Of a DNA stretch of 64,000 bases, positions 21,970 to 30,668 are shown piece by piece. Each line of letters opens with the position of its first letter. Position 1 is the stretch's first letter. This DNA is from Chloroflexi bacterium UBA4736. GTDB lineage: Bacteria > Chloroflexota > Dormibacteria > Dormibacterales > Dormibacteraceae. Made by a program: the position numbers and the translations under genes. Below the pieces are notes generated by a model. It saw only the letters and a list, made by a program, of their open reading frames with translations, had not been told where the DNA came from and ran no database searches. The DNA is taken from positions 8,499-72,498 of the forward strand of contig DHIW01000108.1 in assembly GCA_002404015.1 (NCBI GenBank), given 5' to 3'.

Positions 21970-24444
21970 CTAGTTGAGCCGGGCGCGCAGCTCGTACAGC
22001 TTCTGCAGCGCCTCCAGCGGGCTGAGCTGGTCGAGCTCCAGGTGCTCCAGCTCGGAACGCAGCGGGTCCTCGACGGGTGCCAGCGGCAGCCCCAGCTGCT
22101 GCTCCGGGGGCTCCAGCGGCTGTCGCCGCTCCAGCTCGCCGAGGACGGCCCGGGCACGCGCGATCAGCTGCTGCGGCAGGCCGGCCAGGGCCGCCACGTG
22201 AATTCCGTACGAGCGGTCGGCGCCGCCCGGCACCACCCGGTGCAGGAAGCGCACGGTCTCCCCCTCCTCCAGCACCTCGACCCTCTGGTTGCGGACCCGG
22301 GGCAGGCGGTCAGCGAGTGCCGTGAGCTCGTGGTAGTGGGTGGCGAACAGGGTCCGGCAGCCGAGTCGGGGAGAGTCGTGGATGTGCTCGACGACCGCCT
22401 GCGCGATCGAGACGCCGTCGTAGGTCGAGGTGCCCCTCCCCACCTCGTCGAAAACCACGAGCGAGGCTCGCGTGGCGTGGTTCAGGATGTTGGCGGTCTC
22501 GGTCATCTCCACCATGAATGTGGACATGCCGGCCGAGAGGTCGTCGTGGGCGCCCACGCGGGTGAAGATCCGGTCGGCTATCCCGATCATCGTGCCCTCG
22601 GCCGCCGGCACGAAGCTTCCGCACTGGGCCAGGAGCACGATCAGGGCGACCTGGCGCAGGTATGTCGACTTGCCGGCCATGTTGGGTCCCGTGAGGATCA
22701 CGACCTGCTCGGCGTCGGGGTCGAGGACGAGGTCGTTGGGTACGAAACTGCCGGGGCCCAGGGCCGCTTCGACCAGGGGGTGGCGGCCCTCGACGATGCT
22801 CAGGCGGAGACCCGCCGAGACTTCCGGCCGCGCCCAGCCCAGGTCGGCGGCCGCCTCCGCCAGCCCGCAGGTCGCGTCCAGCTCGCCGATCGCCTCCGCC
22901 GTCGCCAGCAGCGCCGGCGCCGCCTCGCCCACACGAGCGTGCAGCAGGCGGAGGATCTCGAGCTCTCTGGCCACGCGGTCCTGCTGGGCGTTCAGCACGA
23001 CCGCCTCCCGCTCCTTAAGCCCCGGCGTGATGTAGCGCTCGCCCGTGGTCAGCGTCTGCTTGCGGATGTACTCATCCGGCGCCTGCGCCTGCTGGGCGTG
23101 GCTGATCTCGATGTAGTAGCCGAAGACCCGGTTGTAGCCCACCTTCAGGCTCTTCATCCCGGTTCGCTCCCGCTCTGCCGCCTCCAGCCCCGCGATCCAC
23201 TCACGCGCCTCCCGCGAGGCCGACTGGATGCCGTCCAGCTCGCTGTCGTAGCCGGGCCTGACGGCTCCCCCCTCTCTCATGACAGCGGGTGGGTCCTCGA
23301 CCAGCGCGGCCGCCAGGTCGGCCGCCAGCGCCTCGTCCGGAATGATCTCGGCCGCCCGGGTCCGGAGCGCCAGCGAGGTCGCGGCGGCGGCGATCTCGGC
23401 CAGGCCGGGCAGTGCCTCCAGCGAGCGCCTCAGGGCGACCAGCTCGCGGGGCGAGGCCAGGCCCTGGGCGGCCCGGCTGACCAGGCGCTCGAGGTCGCCG
23501 ACCGCCCCCAGGGCGTCATGGAGCGACTCGCGCAGCCGGGGGCCCGCGGCCAGCTCGGCCACTGAGCCCAACCGGAGCTCGATCGCCTCCACGTCGCGCA
23601 GCGGCGCCCAGAGCCAGGCGCGCAGGCGGCGGGCGCCGATCGGCGTGGCCGTGCGGTTGACGAGCTTCAGGAGGCCCGGCAGCTCCAGGTTGCGGACCGT
23701 GGCCGGGTCGAGCTGCATGGTGGCGTCAGGTGAGTAGGTGCGGACTCGCAGCAGGCCCGGGCGAACAGCGACCTGGTTGCCCTCGAGGTACTCGAGCAGC
23801 ACGCCGGCGGCGCCCACCGCGAGGGGTGTGTCCTCGGCCCCGACCGCCGCCAAGTGGGCGACTCCGAGGGTGTCCTTCAGGCGCCGGCGGCCGCGCTCCG
23901 GATCGAAGCGGTACTCTTCGATCGCGGGCGGGGTGAGCAGCTCGGCCGGAGCCAGGCGCTCCACCTCGGCCTGCAGGCGGTCCGCCGCCAGCTGGCACAG
24001 GAGCAGCTCCCCGGTCGAGATGTCGCAGGCGGAGAGGCCCGCCTCGGCGCCCCGGCTCCAGGCCGCCAACAGGTAGTTGGAGCGGCCCGGCTCGAGGTAG
24101 GCGTCCTCCAGGACCGTACCCGGCGTGAGGACCCTGGTGACCGCGCGGCGGACCACCTTCTTGCCGTCGGGAGCCTCGACCTGGTCGCAGATCACAACCT
24201 TGCGCCCCGCCCGCAGGAGCTTGCCGACGTAGGCCTCCCAGGAGTGGTGGGGCACGCCGCACATGGGCTGGCGGCCGCCTTTCAGGGGCCGCGAGGTCAG
24301 GGTGACGCCCATGATCGGCGCGGCCGCGACGGCGTCGTCGAAGAAGATCTCGTAGAAGTCGCCGAGCCGGAAGAGGAGGATCGCGTCCGGGTGCCGCTCC
24401 TTGGCGTCCCAGTACTGACGCATGGCAGGGGTGTCGGCCGTCAC
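21970..24444 (-). CDS. mutS: DNA mismatch repair protein MutS
   Basis: 824 residues from GTG 24444. Mismatch-binding Phe-x-Glu is in LGDFYEIFFDDA; the ATPase has GPNMAGKSTYLRQ (Walker A), LVVFDEVGRGTSTYDG (Walker B/signature) and a C-terminal ATHYHELTAL. The C-terminus ends with the beta-clamp/helical region QLGLPLAPVEDP. It overlaps miaB by 4 bases and is followed by mutL, the standard mismatch-repair pair. Confidence 0.96.
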   Translation of the reverse strand: MTADTPAMRQYWDAKERHPDAILLFRLGDFYEIFFDDAVAAAPIMGVTLTSRPLKGGRQPMCGVPHHSWEAYVGKLLRAGRKVVICDQVEAPDGKKVVRRAVTRVLTPGTVLEDAYLEPGRSNYLLAAWSRGAEAGLSACDISTGELLLCQLAADRLQAEVERLAPAELLTPPAIEEYRFDPERGRRRLKDTLGVAHLAAVGAEDTPLAVGAAGVLLEYLEGNQVAVRPGLLRVRTYSPDATMQLDPATVRNLELPGLLKLVNRTATPIGARRLRAWLWAPLRDVEAIELRLGSVAELAAGPRLRESLHDALGAVGDLERLVSRAAQGLASPRELVALRRSLEALPGLAEIAAAATSLALRTRAAEIIPDEALAADLAAALVEDPPAVMREGGAVRPGYDSELDGIQSASREAREWIAGLEAAERERTGMKSLKVGYNRVFGYYIEISHAQQAQAPDEYIRKQTLTTGERYITPGLKEREAVVLNAQQDRVARELEILRLLHARVGEAAPALLATAEAIGELDATCGLAEAAADLGWARPEVSAGLRLSIVEGRHPLVEAALGPGSFVPNDLVLDPDAEQVVILTGPNMAGKSTYLRQVALIVLLAQCGSFVPAAEGTMIGIADRIFTRVGAHDDLSAGMSTFMVEMTETANILNHATRASLVVFDEVGRGTSTYDGVSIAQAVVEHIHDSPRLGCRTLFATHYHELTALADRLPRVRNQRVEVLEEGETVRFLHRVVPGGADRSYGIHVAALAGLPQQLIARARAVLGELERRQPLEPPEQQLGLPLAPVEDPLRSELEHLELDQLSPLEALQKLYELRARLN

Positions 24445-25715
24445 GCGGCGCTTCCGGCCAGCTGGCCGGGGGTCGCCTCCTCAACCAGTACCTGGACCAT
24501 CCGGCCAGGCTGAACACGGGCGCGCTTGACGACCACCCGCTTGCCCTGGCGGTTGCGCCCGTAGGGGCGGCCTAGCTCGTCGTCGCCCTCCACCAGGACG
24601 TCGACCCGGCGGCCCACCCAGCGGGCGGTCTTGCGGCCCGCGATCGCGCGCTGCAGCTCCAGCAGGTCGTTGAGGCGGCGCCGCTTCTCCTCGGCAGGGA
24701 CGTCATCCGGCCAGTGCTCGCCGGCGTGGGTGCCAGGTCGCGGCGAGTACTGGGCCAGGTGGACCACGTCGAACTCCAGGTCCTCAAGGAGCCGCCGGGT
24801 GTTGAGAAACATCTCCTCCGTCTCGCCCGGGAAGCCGACGATCACGTCGGTGTACAGGCCGAGGTCGGGCATCGCGGCCCTGGCCCGTTCCACAATCGAG
24901 CGATAGTGGCGCACCTGGTAGCCGCGCGCCATGCGCTTGAGCATGAAGTCGTCCCCCGACTGGATGGGCAGCTGCAGCTCGTGGGCCACCACGTCGCTGG
25001 CCGCCATGACGTCCAGCAGCTCCATCTCCAGGTCCTGCGGATGGGAGGTAATGAAGCGGAGCCGGAGCAGGCCGGGGATGCCCTCGACCTGGCGGACCAG
25101 CGCGGCCAGGCCGCTTCCTGAGGCGGGGTCGCGGTAGTCGTCGACGTTCTGGCCCAGCAGAACGACCTCTCGCGCGCCTTCCGCGACGGCCCGCCGGCAC
25201 CTCTGCAGAACCTGGGCGGCCGGCACGCAGACCTCGCGGCCCCGCACCTGGGGGACGATACAGAAGGTGCAGTTGTGGTCGCAGCCCTGGATCACGTTGA
25301 CGTAGTAGCTGATCCCGGTCCGACCCGCGGCCGGGAGCGGCTCGCCGTGCGCGTAGTCGTAGCGCGACTCCAGGGTCTCGATGAAGGGCCGGTACTCACC
25401 GATCGGCACCACCGCATCCAGCTGCGGGAAGCGCTCCAGCAGCCGGTCGCCTTCCTTCTTGACTATGCAGCCGGTGACGGCGATGGTCCGCTCCGGGGTC
25501 TTCCACTCGCGCAGCTCGTGCAGCTTGGAGTAAACCTTGTCCTCCGACTGCTGACGGACGACGCAGGTGTTGAGGACAGCGATGTCGGCCCGCTGGAGGT
25601 CCTTCTCTTCCGCATAGCCGGCCGCCAGGAGCTGTCGCGAGAGGCTCTCCGAGTCCGCCAGGTTCATCTGGCACCCGATCGTCCAGACGTGGAACGTGCG
25701 AGCTTTCGGGCTCAG
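24441..25715 (-). CDS. miaB: tRNA-2-methylthio-N6-dimethylallyladenosine synthase, probable CTG start
   Basis: 424 residues if started at CTG 25715. The UPF0004 domain holds the first three cluster cysteines (TIGCQMN, LNTCVVR, VTGCIVKK), the radical-SAM motif is CDHNCTFC, and a C-terminal TRAM domain follows (RVDVLVEGDDELGRPYGR). No ATG, GTG or TTG exists between the spoVS stop and the first conserved residues; CTG overlaps that stop as CTGA, and GGTGGAG lies 5 bases before it. It acts after MiaA on A37. Confidence 0.93.
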   Translation of the reverse strand: MSPKARTFHVWTIGCQMNLADSESLSRQLLAAGYAEEKDLQRADIAVLNTCVVRQQSEDKVYSKLHELREWKTPERTIAVTGCIVKKEGDRLLERFPQLDAVVPIGEYRPFIETLESRYDYAHGEPLPAAGRTGISYYVNVIQGCDHNCTFCIVPQVRGREVCVPAAQVLQRCRRAVAEGAREVVLLGQNVDDYRDPASGSGLAALVRQVEGIPGLLRLRFITSHPQDLEMELLDVMAASDVVAHELQLPIQSGDDFMLKRMARGYQVRHYRSIVERARAAMPDLGLYTDVIVGFPGETEEMFLNTRRLLEDLEFDVVHLAQYSPRPGTHAGEHWPDDVPAEEKRRRLNDLLELQRAIAGRKTARWVGRRVDVLVEGDDELGRPYGRNRQGKRVVVKRARVQPGRMVQVLVEEATPGQLAGSAA

Positions 25716-26017
25716 CGGAGCTCCACCAGGAGGCGGATGCCGGTCCTTTCCTCGCCGTCGATCGAGATGTCTATGAAGGAGGGGATGCAGACCAGCTCGA
25801 TGCCGGCGGGGGCTACGTAGCCGCGCGAGATGGCGATCGCCTTGACAGCCTGGTTGATGGCGCCGGCCCCGATCGCCTGTACCTCGACCTTGCCGGCGCT
25901 GCGGATCACGCCCGCGATGGCGCCGGCTACGGCGACCGGCTTCGAAGTCGCCGAAACCTTCAGCACCTCTATGGGTGCCCGCCCCTCGCCACTCACTGGT
26001 GTAACTACCCCCGTCAA
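25712..26017 (-). CDS. spoVS: Stage V sporulation protein S family (SpoVS)
   Basis: 101 residues from TTG 26017 (GTG 25996 also possible, preceded by a G-rich tract). The Alba-like SpoVS fold is clear: EVLKVSATSKPVAVAGAIAGVIR, then VEVQAIGAGAINQAVKAIAISRGYV and LVCIPSFIDISIDGEERTGIRL. SpoVS proteins occur widely, including in non-sporulators, as DNA/RNA-binding regulators. It sits between ymdB and miaB as in Bacillus. Its presence alone does not show sporulation. Confidence 0.93.
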   Translation of the reverse strand: MTGVVTPVSGEGRAPIEVLKVSATSKPVAVAGAIAGVIRSAGKVEVQAIGAGAINQAVKAIAISRGYVAPAGIELVCIPSFIDISIDGEERTGIRLLVELR

Positions 26018-26802
26018 ATGTGTTCTCGATCGATGCGCTGGATCGTTGTGGCCCGGCCGGTGGGCCGATCAATGGTAATCAAAACCGAATTGAATGTCAC
26101 GGGTCCGGGGGCCACCTCGAAGCGGCGCGGGATGCCGGTCAGGAAGCGCTGCAGCGCCCCTTCCTTGTCCACGCCTATGACGCTGTCGCGGGGGCCGACC
26201 ATGCCGACGTCCGTCACGTAGGCGGTTCCGCCCGGCAGCACACGGTGGTCGGCGGTCGGAATGTGGGTGTGCGTGCCCACCACCGCGCTTACCCGGCCGT
26301 CCAGGTGCCAGCCCATCGCGGTCTTCTCGCTGGTCGCCTCGGCGTGCATGTCGCAGAAGACGATCTTGGGTTCGGGGTTCGCTGCCAGGACCGCGTCGGC
26401 GGCCCGGAAAGGGTCGTCGATGTCGTTTATGAACAGGCGGCCCATCAGGTTCATGACGAGCACCTGCTCGCCGTCGGCCTGGAGGACCAGGTGGCCTGTG
26501 CCGGGGACGCCGGGGGGGTAGTTCTCGGGGCGAAGGACGCGCTCGAGTCCGACGATCTCCTCCACGAACTGCTTCTGGTCCCAGACGTGGTTGCCGGTGG
26601 TGACCACGTCCGCCCCGGCCTGGCGCAGCTCGTCCACGATCTTGGCCGTGATGCCAAACCCGCCAGCCGCGTTCTCCCCGTTGACGATGGTCAGATGCGG
26701 CTCAAGCTCCCGCTTTAGCGGCTCCAACAGAGCATCGACAGCCTCCCGCCCCGGCCGCCCAACAACATCAGCCACAAAAAGAATCCGAAACTCGCCCGAC
26801 AC
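26014..26802 (-). CDS. ymdB: YmdB-family metallophosphodiesterase (2',3'-cyclic)
   Basis: 262 residues from GTG 26802. The dinuclear metallophosphoesterase core is complete: LFVADVVGRPGREAV, IVNGENAAGGFG, TTGNHVWDQK, IVFCDMHAEATSEK, VVGTHTHIPTAD. In Bacillus YmdB hydrolyses 2',3'-cyclic nucleotides and directs the choice between motility and biofilm. Normally it follows rny in one operon; here rny points the other way, so ymdB heads the ymdB-spoVS-miaB-mutSL run and needs its own promoter in the 26803-27083 spacer. Confidence 0.92.
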   Translation of the reverse strand: MSGEFRILFVADVVGRPGREAVDALLEPLKRELEPHLTIVNGENAAGGFGITAKIVDELRQAGADVVTTGNHVWDQKQFVEEIVGLERVLRPENYPPGVPGTGHLVLQADGEQVLVMNLMGRLFINDIDDPFRAADAVLAANPEPKIVFCDMHAEATSEKTAMGWHLDGRVSAVVGTHTHIPTADHRVLPGGTAYVTDVGMVGPRDSVIGVDKEGALQRFLTGIPRRFEVAPGPVTFNSVLITIDRPTGRATTIQRIDREHI

Positions 26803-26846
26803 GGTGTCAAGGAAAACAAAAAACTTGAGGAAGTGCAGATGTAGTC

Positions 26847-26960
26847 CGGGAGGCCTGGCTCCGCCAGGCCGTCTGAGTCCCGAATACAGGACGCGCACCG
26901 ACACGTAAGTCGACAAAGGGAGGAAGGGTACTGGGGAGGAACCGCAGGTTCTTCCCCAGC
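26847..26960 (-). repeat. Long repeat, inverted copy C (left of rny)
   Basis: About 114 bp, matching at high identity, in reverse orientation, the two copies at 28686-28945. It contains two palindromes: GGGGAAGAACC/GGTTCCTCCCC and GGCCTGG-CGGA-CCAGGCC. Two substitutions break the first stem slightly. With the right-hand copies it brackets rny. Confidence 0.85.
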
Positions 26961-26982
26961 AGAATAGAATCCAAAAGTCAAA

Positions 26983-27045
26983 CGCGCCCCTTATGGGCGC
27001 GCCTGAAGCACTGACCAACACGGTGAGGCTTCGTCCTCGCCTGGT
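26983..27045 (+). other. Structured leader of rny: two hairpins
   Basis: Hairpin 1 is CGCGCCC/GGGCGCG around a short loop (26983-27001). Hairpin 2 pairs GGTGAGG with CCTCGCC through a CUUCG-type loop (27020-27039). They lie 40-100 bases before the rny start. RNase Y transcripts are often self-controlled through their leader, so a processing or attenuation role is possible. On the opposite strand hairpin 1 is followed by TTTGACTTTT. Confidence 0.4.
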
Positions 27046-27083
27046 TAGCACCTTCACAACCGAATAGCGAGGTGAACCAACCA

Positions 27084-28625
27084 ATGTCCATTCCTGTCGT
27101 TTTGCTGTTGGTGGTCATCGCCGCGCTCGTCGCAGGCGGAGCGGCTTTCGCCGTTTCCTATCTCGTCCTGCAGAGGCGCCACGGAACGGAGCTCGGGGAG
27201 TCCGAGAGCCGCTCCGCCCAGCGCCTGGCGGAAGCCGAGAGTGCTGCCAAGGAGCAGCTCCTCGCCGCCAAGGAGGAGGCGGTCCAGATCCGGACCGACG
27301 CCGAGACGGACGCACGCGAAACCCGGGCCCAGGCCCTGGCCGCTGAGAAGCGGGTCCACCAGAAAGAGGAGAACCTCGAACGCAGAATCGAGGAGATCAA
27401 CAAGCGGGAGCAGGGGCTGGGAGACCGCGAACGCGGCCTGGAGGAGATCCGGGCACAGCTCGAAGAGGCGGTCAAGCAGCAGCTGCGAGAGCTCGAGCGG
27501 GTCGCCAACATGACCCGCCAGGAGGCCCAGGGCATCCTAATGAACCAGGTCGAACAGGACCTGCGGATCGAGGTGGCGCGCAAGGTGCGCGAGGCGGAGC
27601 TCGTGGCTCGCGAGGAGAGCGAGAAGCGGGCCCGGCAGATCGTCACCGAGGCGATCCAGCGGATCGCCGCCGACCAGACGGCCGAGACGTCGGTCTCGGT
27701 GCTGCCGCTTCCCAACGAGGAGCTCAAAGGCCGGATCATCGGCCGCGAAGGGCGCAACATCCGTGCGCTCCAGCAGGCCACCGGTATCGACCTGATCATC
27801 GACGACACCCCCGAGGCCGTGATCATCAGCGGCTTCGACCCGGTCCGCCGCGAGGTGGCCCGGACAGCGCTCAACAAGCTGATCGTCGATGGGCGCATCC
27901 ACCCGGCCCGCATCGAGGAGGTCGTGGCAAAGGCGCGCCAAGAGGTGCTGCAGCGGGTTAAGGAGGAAGGCGAGGCGGCGGTGCTCGAGGTCGGCCTGCA
28001 AGGCATGCACCCCGAGATCGTCCGGCACCTCGGGATCCTTCGCTTCCGGACCAGCTACGGGCAGCAGGTCCTCAACCACTCCAAGGAGGTCGCCTACCTG
28101 GCCGGGATCATGGCCGCCGAGATCGGCGCCGACGTCCGGGTCGCGAGGATGTGTGGCCTTCTCCACGACATCGGGAAGTCCATCGACCACGAGGTCGAGG
28201 GCTCGCACGCTGTCATCGGAGCCGACCTGATCCAAAGGCACGGGGTTCCGGCCCCGGTCGTGCACGCGGTCAGGGCCCACCACTACGACGAGGAGCCGCA
28301 CACCATCGAGGCTCTTCTGCTCATCGCCGCCGACGCCATCTCAGCCGCCCGCCCGGGCGCGCGGCGGGAGACGCTGGAGGCCTACATCAAGCGTCTGGAG
28401 AAGCTGGAGGAGATCGCAAACTCGTTCCAGGGCGTCCAGCAGTCATATGCGATCCAGGCCGGCCGCGAGGTGCGAATCCTGGTCAAGCCGGAACAGATCG
28501 ACGACTCGACCGCTCAGCTCATGGCCCGCGACATCGCGAAGCGGATCGAAAGCGAGCTCAGCTACCCCGGCCAGATCCGGGTGACGGTCGTACGCGAAAC
28601 CCGCGCAGTCGAGTACGCAAAATAG
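27084..28625 (+). CDS. rny: Ribonuclease Y
   Basis: 513-residue membrane-anchored endoribonuclease that starts mRNA decay. ATG 27084 has an AGGTG ribosome site nine bases upstream. An N-terminal membrane helix ([20 protein letters not shown]), a ~150-residue coiled coil, a KH domain ([17 protein letters not shown]) and an HD domain ([24 protein letters not shown]) follow in order. It is the only rightward gene between 13.9 and 34.8 kb on the main strand set, and is flanked by inverted repeats; a strong terminator follows. In Bacillus it is co-directional with recA and ymdB. Confidence 0.96.
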   Translation: MSIPVVLLLVVIAALVAGGAAFAVSYLVLQRRHGTELGESESRSAQRLAEAESAAKEQLLAAKEEAVQIRTDAETDARETRAQALAAEKRVHQKEENLERRIEEINKREQGLGDRERGLEEIRAQLEEAVKQQLRELERVANMTRQEAQGILMNQVEQDLRIEVARKVREAELVAREESEKRARQIVTEAIQRIAADQTAETSVSVLPLPNEELKGRIIGREGRNIRALQQATGIDLIIDDTPEAVIISGFDPVRREVARTALNKLIVDGRIHPARIEEVVAKARQEVLQRVKEEGEAAVLEVGLQGMHPEIVRHLGILRFRTSYGQQVLNHSKEVAYLAGIMAAEIGADVRVARMCGLLHDIGKSIDHEVEGSHAVIGADLIQRHGVPAPVVHAVRAHHYDEEPHTIEALLLIAADAISAARPGARRETLEAYIKRLEKLEEIANSFQGVQQSYAIQAGREVRILVKPEQIDDSTAQLMARDIAKRIESELSYPGQIRVTVVRETRAVEYAK

Positions 28626-28630
28626 AAGAA

Positions 28631-28658
28631 GGGAGGCCTCTCGGCCTCCCTTTTTTTT
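28631..28658 (+). terminator. Rho-independent terminator of rny
   Basis: Perfect 8-bp stem GGGAGGCC / GGCCTCCC with a TCTC loop, followed by eight T residues (28651-28658). It begins six bases after the rny stop. Confidence 0.95.
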
Positions 28659-28705
28659 ACGGCTGGGGAGCAACCTGCGGTTTACGGCTGGGGAGGAACC
28701 TGCGG
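28656..28705. repeat. 25-bp tandem duplication at the repeat edge
   Basis: The block 28656-28680 is repeated at 28681-28705 with one difference (GGGGAGCAACC versus GGGGAGGAACC). It duplicates the left arm of the palindrome that opens repeat copy A and suggests slippage or a staggered insertion at this edge. Confidence 0.8.
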
Positions 28706-28945
28706 TTCCTCCCCAGTACCCTTCCTCCCTTTGTCGACTTACGTGTTGCTGCGCGTCTTGTATTCGGGACTCAGACGGCCTGGCGGAGCCAGGCCTTCCC
28801 GCCGCGTCTTGGCCGCTGGCTGGGGAGGAACCTCCGGTTCCTCCCCAGTACCCTTCCTCCCTTTGTCGACTTACGTGTTGGTGCGCGTCTTGTATTCGGG
28901 ACTCAGACGGCCTGGCGGAGCCAGGCCTTCCCGCCGCGTCTTGGC
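28686..28945 (+). repeat. Long repeat, tandem copies A and B (right of rny)
   Basis: Two direct copies, 28686-28813 and 28818-28945, period 132 bp, differing at only a few positions. Each has the GGGGAGGAACC/GGTTCCTCCCC palindrome, the common segment CTTTGTCGACTTACGTGTTG, and the GGCCTGG-CGGA-CCAGGCC palindrome. There is no credible open frame. A reversed copy lies at 26847-26960. Confidence 0.92.
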
Positions 28946-29004
28946 TCTGTTGAGTTAGGTTGTCTGGTCCCCGAGTGGTTGCAACACTCCGCGTGTCAGC
29001 TATT

Positions 29005-29053
29005 CCTCCGCCCGCAGGCGGAGGGAGGGGTCCTCCTGTCGCGGCATCTCGGG
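29005..29053 (-). repeat. Dispersed 49-bp repeat, copy 1 (downstream of recX)
   Basis: Read leftward it begins CCCGAGATGCCGCGACAGGA and ends in the hairpin CCTCCGCC-TGCG-GGCGGAGG. Forty-five of 49 positions match the segment at 50487-50535. It lies 12 bases beyond the recX stop; the hairpin could contribute to termination but has no U-tract. Confidence 0.75.
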
Positions 29054-29064
29054 GACCGGAAGCG

Positions 29065-29472
29065 TTAGGTCTTCGCCTGGCGGCAGGCCTCGCGGACCAC
29101 GTCCCAATCGAAGCCGCGCCGGATCAGCCGGCCTGCCAGGACGCGGCTGTCCCGCGACCCCGCCCGCCCGGCCAGCCGCAGAGCGGCCTCCAGCTGCGCC
29201 TCCCGGTCCGTGCCGGCCAGCGCGGCCCGCGCGGTCTCCCGGTCGATCCCCTTCGCCGCCAGCTCGCCCGCGATCGCGCCCGGCCCGCGGCTGGCCGAGC
29301 GCCGGCTCACCAGCGACTCGGCGAAGGCCGCGTCGTCCAGGTAGCCCTGGCCGGCCAGCCGCTCGACCGCGGCCTCGATCGCGTCCGGGGCGCAGCCCTT
29401 GCGACGGAGCTTCGACCTGAGCTCGCTCCGCGAGTGGGCGCGGACGCCGAGCAGCCGGAGCGCGACCGCCAA
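29065..29472 (-). CDS. recX: RecX-family regulator of RecA
   Basis: 135 residues from TTG 29472. Three-helix RecX repeats are recognisable: ALRLLGVRAHSRSELRSKLRRKG, then VERLAGQGYLDDAAFAESLVSRR, and LIRRGFDWDVVREACRQ at the end. Conserved-looking residues continue upstream in frame (AKAAPDA), back to a GTA that overlaps the recA stop, so the real start may be there. RecX binds RecA filaments and limits strand exchange; position behind recA supports this. Confidence 0.85.
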   Translation of the reverse strand: MAVALRLLGVRAHSRSELRSKLRRKGCAPDAIEAAVERLAGQGYLDDAAFAESLVSRRSASRGPGAIAGELAAKGIDRETARAALAGTDREAQLEAALRLAGRAGSRDSRVLAGRLIRRGFDWDVVREACRQAKT

Positions 29473-29498
29473 CGCGTCGGGGGCCGCCTTCGCCGTGT

Positions 29499-30554
29499 CT
29501 ACTCTTCCGGCTCCTCGCCCAGGCCGGCGCCCGTGCGGATGCTGGCCGAGGTGCGGAGCGGCATAGTTGCCAGGCCGGCCGCCTTCTCGCGAACCTTGGC
29601 CTCGATCTCGGCGGAGAGCGTCGGGTTCTCGCGCAGGTAGTTGCGCACGTTCTCTCGGCCCTGACCAAGGCGGACCTCGCCGTACGACATCCAGGTGCCG
29701 CTCTTTTCGACAATGTTGTACTCGGTTGCGGCGTCGATGAGGGCGCCCTCGCGGGAGATGCCTTCGTTGAAGAGGATGTCGAACTCGGCGGAGCGGAACG
29801 GTGGGGCCACCTTGTTCTTGACGACCTTGACTTTCACCCGGTTGCCGATGCTGTCGAGGCCCGACTTGATGACCTCCACCTTGCGGATGTCGAGACGCAC
29901 CGAGGAGTAGAACTTGAGCGCCCGGCCGCCGGGCTGGGTCTCCGGGTTGCCGAACATGATCCCCACCTTCTCGCGCAGCTGGTTGATGAAGATCACGCTG
30001 GTGTTCGACTTGGAGATGACGGCCGTCAGCTTGCGCAGGGCCTGGGACATGAGCCGGGCCTGGAGGCCGACGTGGGTGTCGCCCATCTCGCCCTCGATCT
30101 CGGCCCTGGGGACCAGGGCCGCTACCGAGTCGATGACGATGACGTCGACCGCGCCGCTGCGGACGAGCACCTCGACGATCTCGAGCGCCTGCTCGCCGGT
30201 GTCCGGCTGGCTGATGAGAAGCTCGTCGATGTTGACGCCAAGCCGGGAGGCGTAGATGGGGTCGAGTGCGTGCTCGGCGTCAACGAACGCGGCCACGCCG
30301 CCCAGCTTCTGGGCCTCGGCGATCACGTGCAGCGCGACGGTGGTCTTGCCGGCCGACTCGGGGCCGTAGATCTCGACCACCCGGCCGCGCGGCACGCCGC
30401 CGACGCCGAGCGCCAGGTCGAGCGGGAGCGAGCCGGTGGGGATGACGCTGATCTCCCGTCCCGCCATCGACTCGCCGAGCTTCATGATCGCGCCCTTACC
30501 GTAGCTGCGCTCGATCTGCTGGATGGCCGTGCTGAGTGCCTTTTCCTTCTCCAC
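29499..30554 (-). CDS. recA: Recombinase RecA
   Basis: 351 residues from GTG 30554. ATP-binding P-loop GPESAGKTT (64-72), Walker B region [20 protein letters not shown]-binding loop 2 with [22 protein letters not shown], and a C-terminal acidic tail ending EEPEE. It forms the filament that repairs breaks and triggers LexA self-cleavage. A ribosome site AGGAGG lies 11 bases upstream of the start, and the promoter has a LexA box. Confidence 0.97.
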   Translation of the reverse strand: MEKEKALSTAIQQIERSYGKGAIMKLGESMAGREISVIPTGSLPLDLALGVGGVPRGRVVEIYGPESAGKTTVALHVIAEAQKLGGVAAFVDAEHALDPIYASRLGVNIDELLISQPDTGEQALEIVEVLVRSGAVDVIVIDSVAALVPRAEIEGEMGDTHVGLQARLMSQALRKLTAVISKSNTSVIFINQLREKVGIMFGNPETQPGGRALKFYSSVRLDIRKVEVIKSGLDSIGNRVKVKVVKNKVAPPFRSAEFDILFNEGISREGALIDAATEYNIVEKSGTWMSYGEVRLGQGRENVRNYLRENPTLSAEIEAKVREKAAGLATMPLRTSASIRTGAGLGEEPEE

Positions 30555-30639
30555 TACGCGGTGTGCCTCCTAGTTGGATGTTTTGCTGAGTCTCGTGCTG
30601 CGACTGAGCGGGATCAAGTCAGGTTGTTAAGCCGGGGTA

Positions 30640-30668
30640 AGTATCGAACAACTGTTCGATGCTGTCAA
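30640..30668 (-). promoter_or_regulatory. recA SOS promoter with LexA box
   Basis: Leftward -35 TTGACA (30668-30663) and -10 GATACT (30645-30640) with a 17-bp spacer. The perfect palindrome CGAAC-AACT-GTTCG occupies 30645-30658. The -35 overlaps the stop codon of the upstream fusion gene. The leader is ~78 bases. Confidence 0.9.

Noticed and set aside
26983..27001. GC hairpin upstream of rny as a simple rightward terminator
   Set aside because: It has no U-tract in the rightward direction and lies in the leader of an active gene; the T-rich run is on the other strand.
28686..28945. Tandem 128-bp repeats as a CRISPR array
   Set aside because: Units are far too long, nearly identical throughout with only a 4-bp gap, and no cas genes are present.
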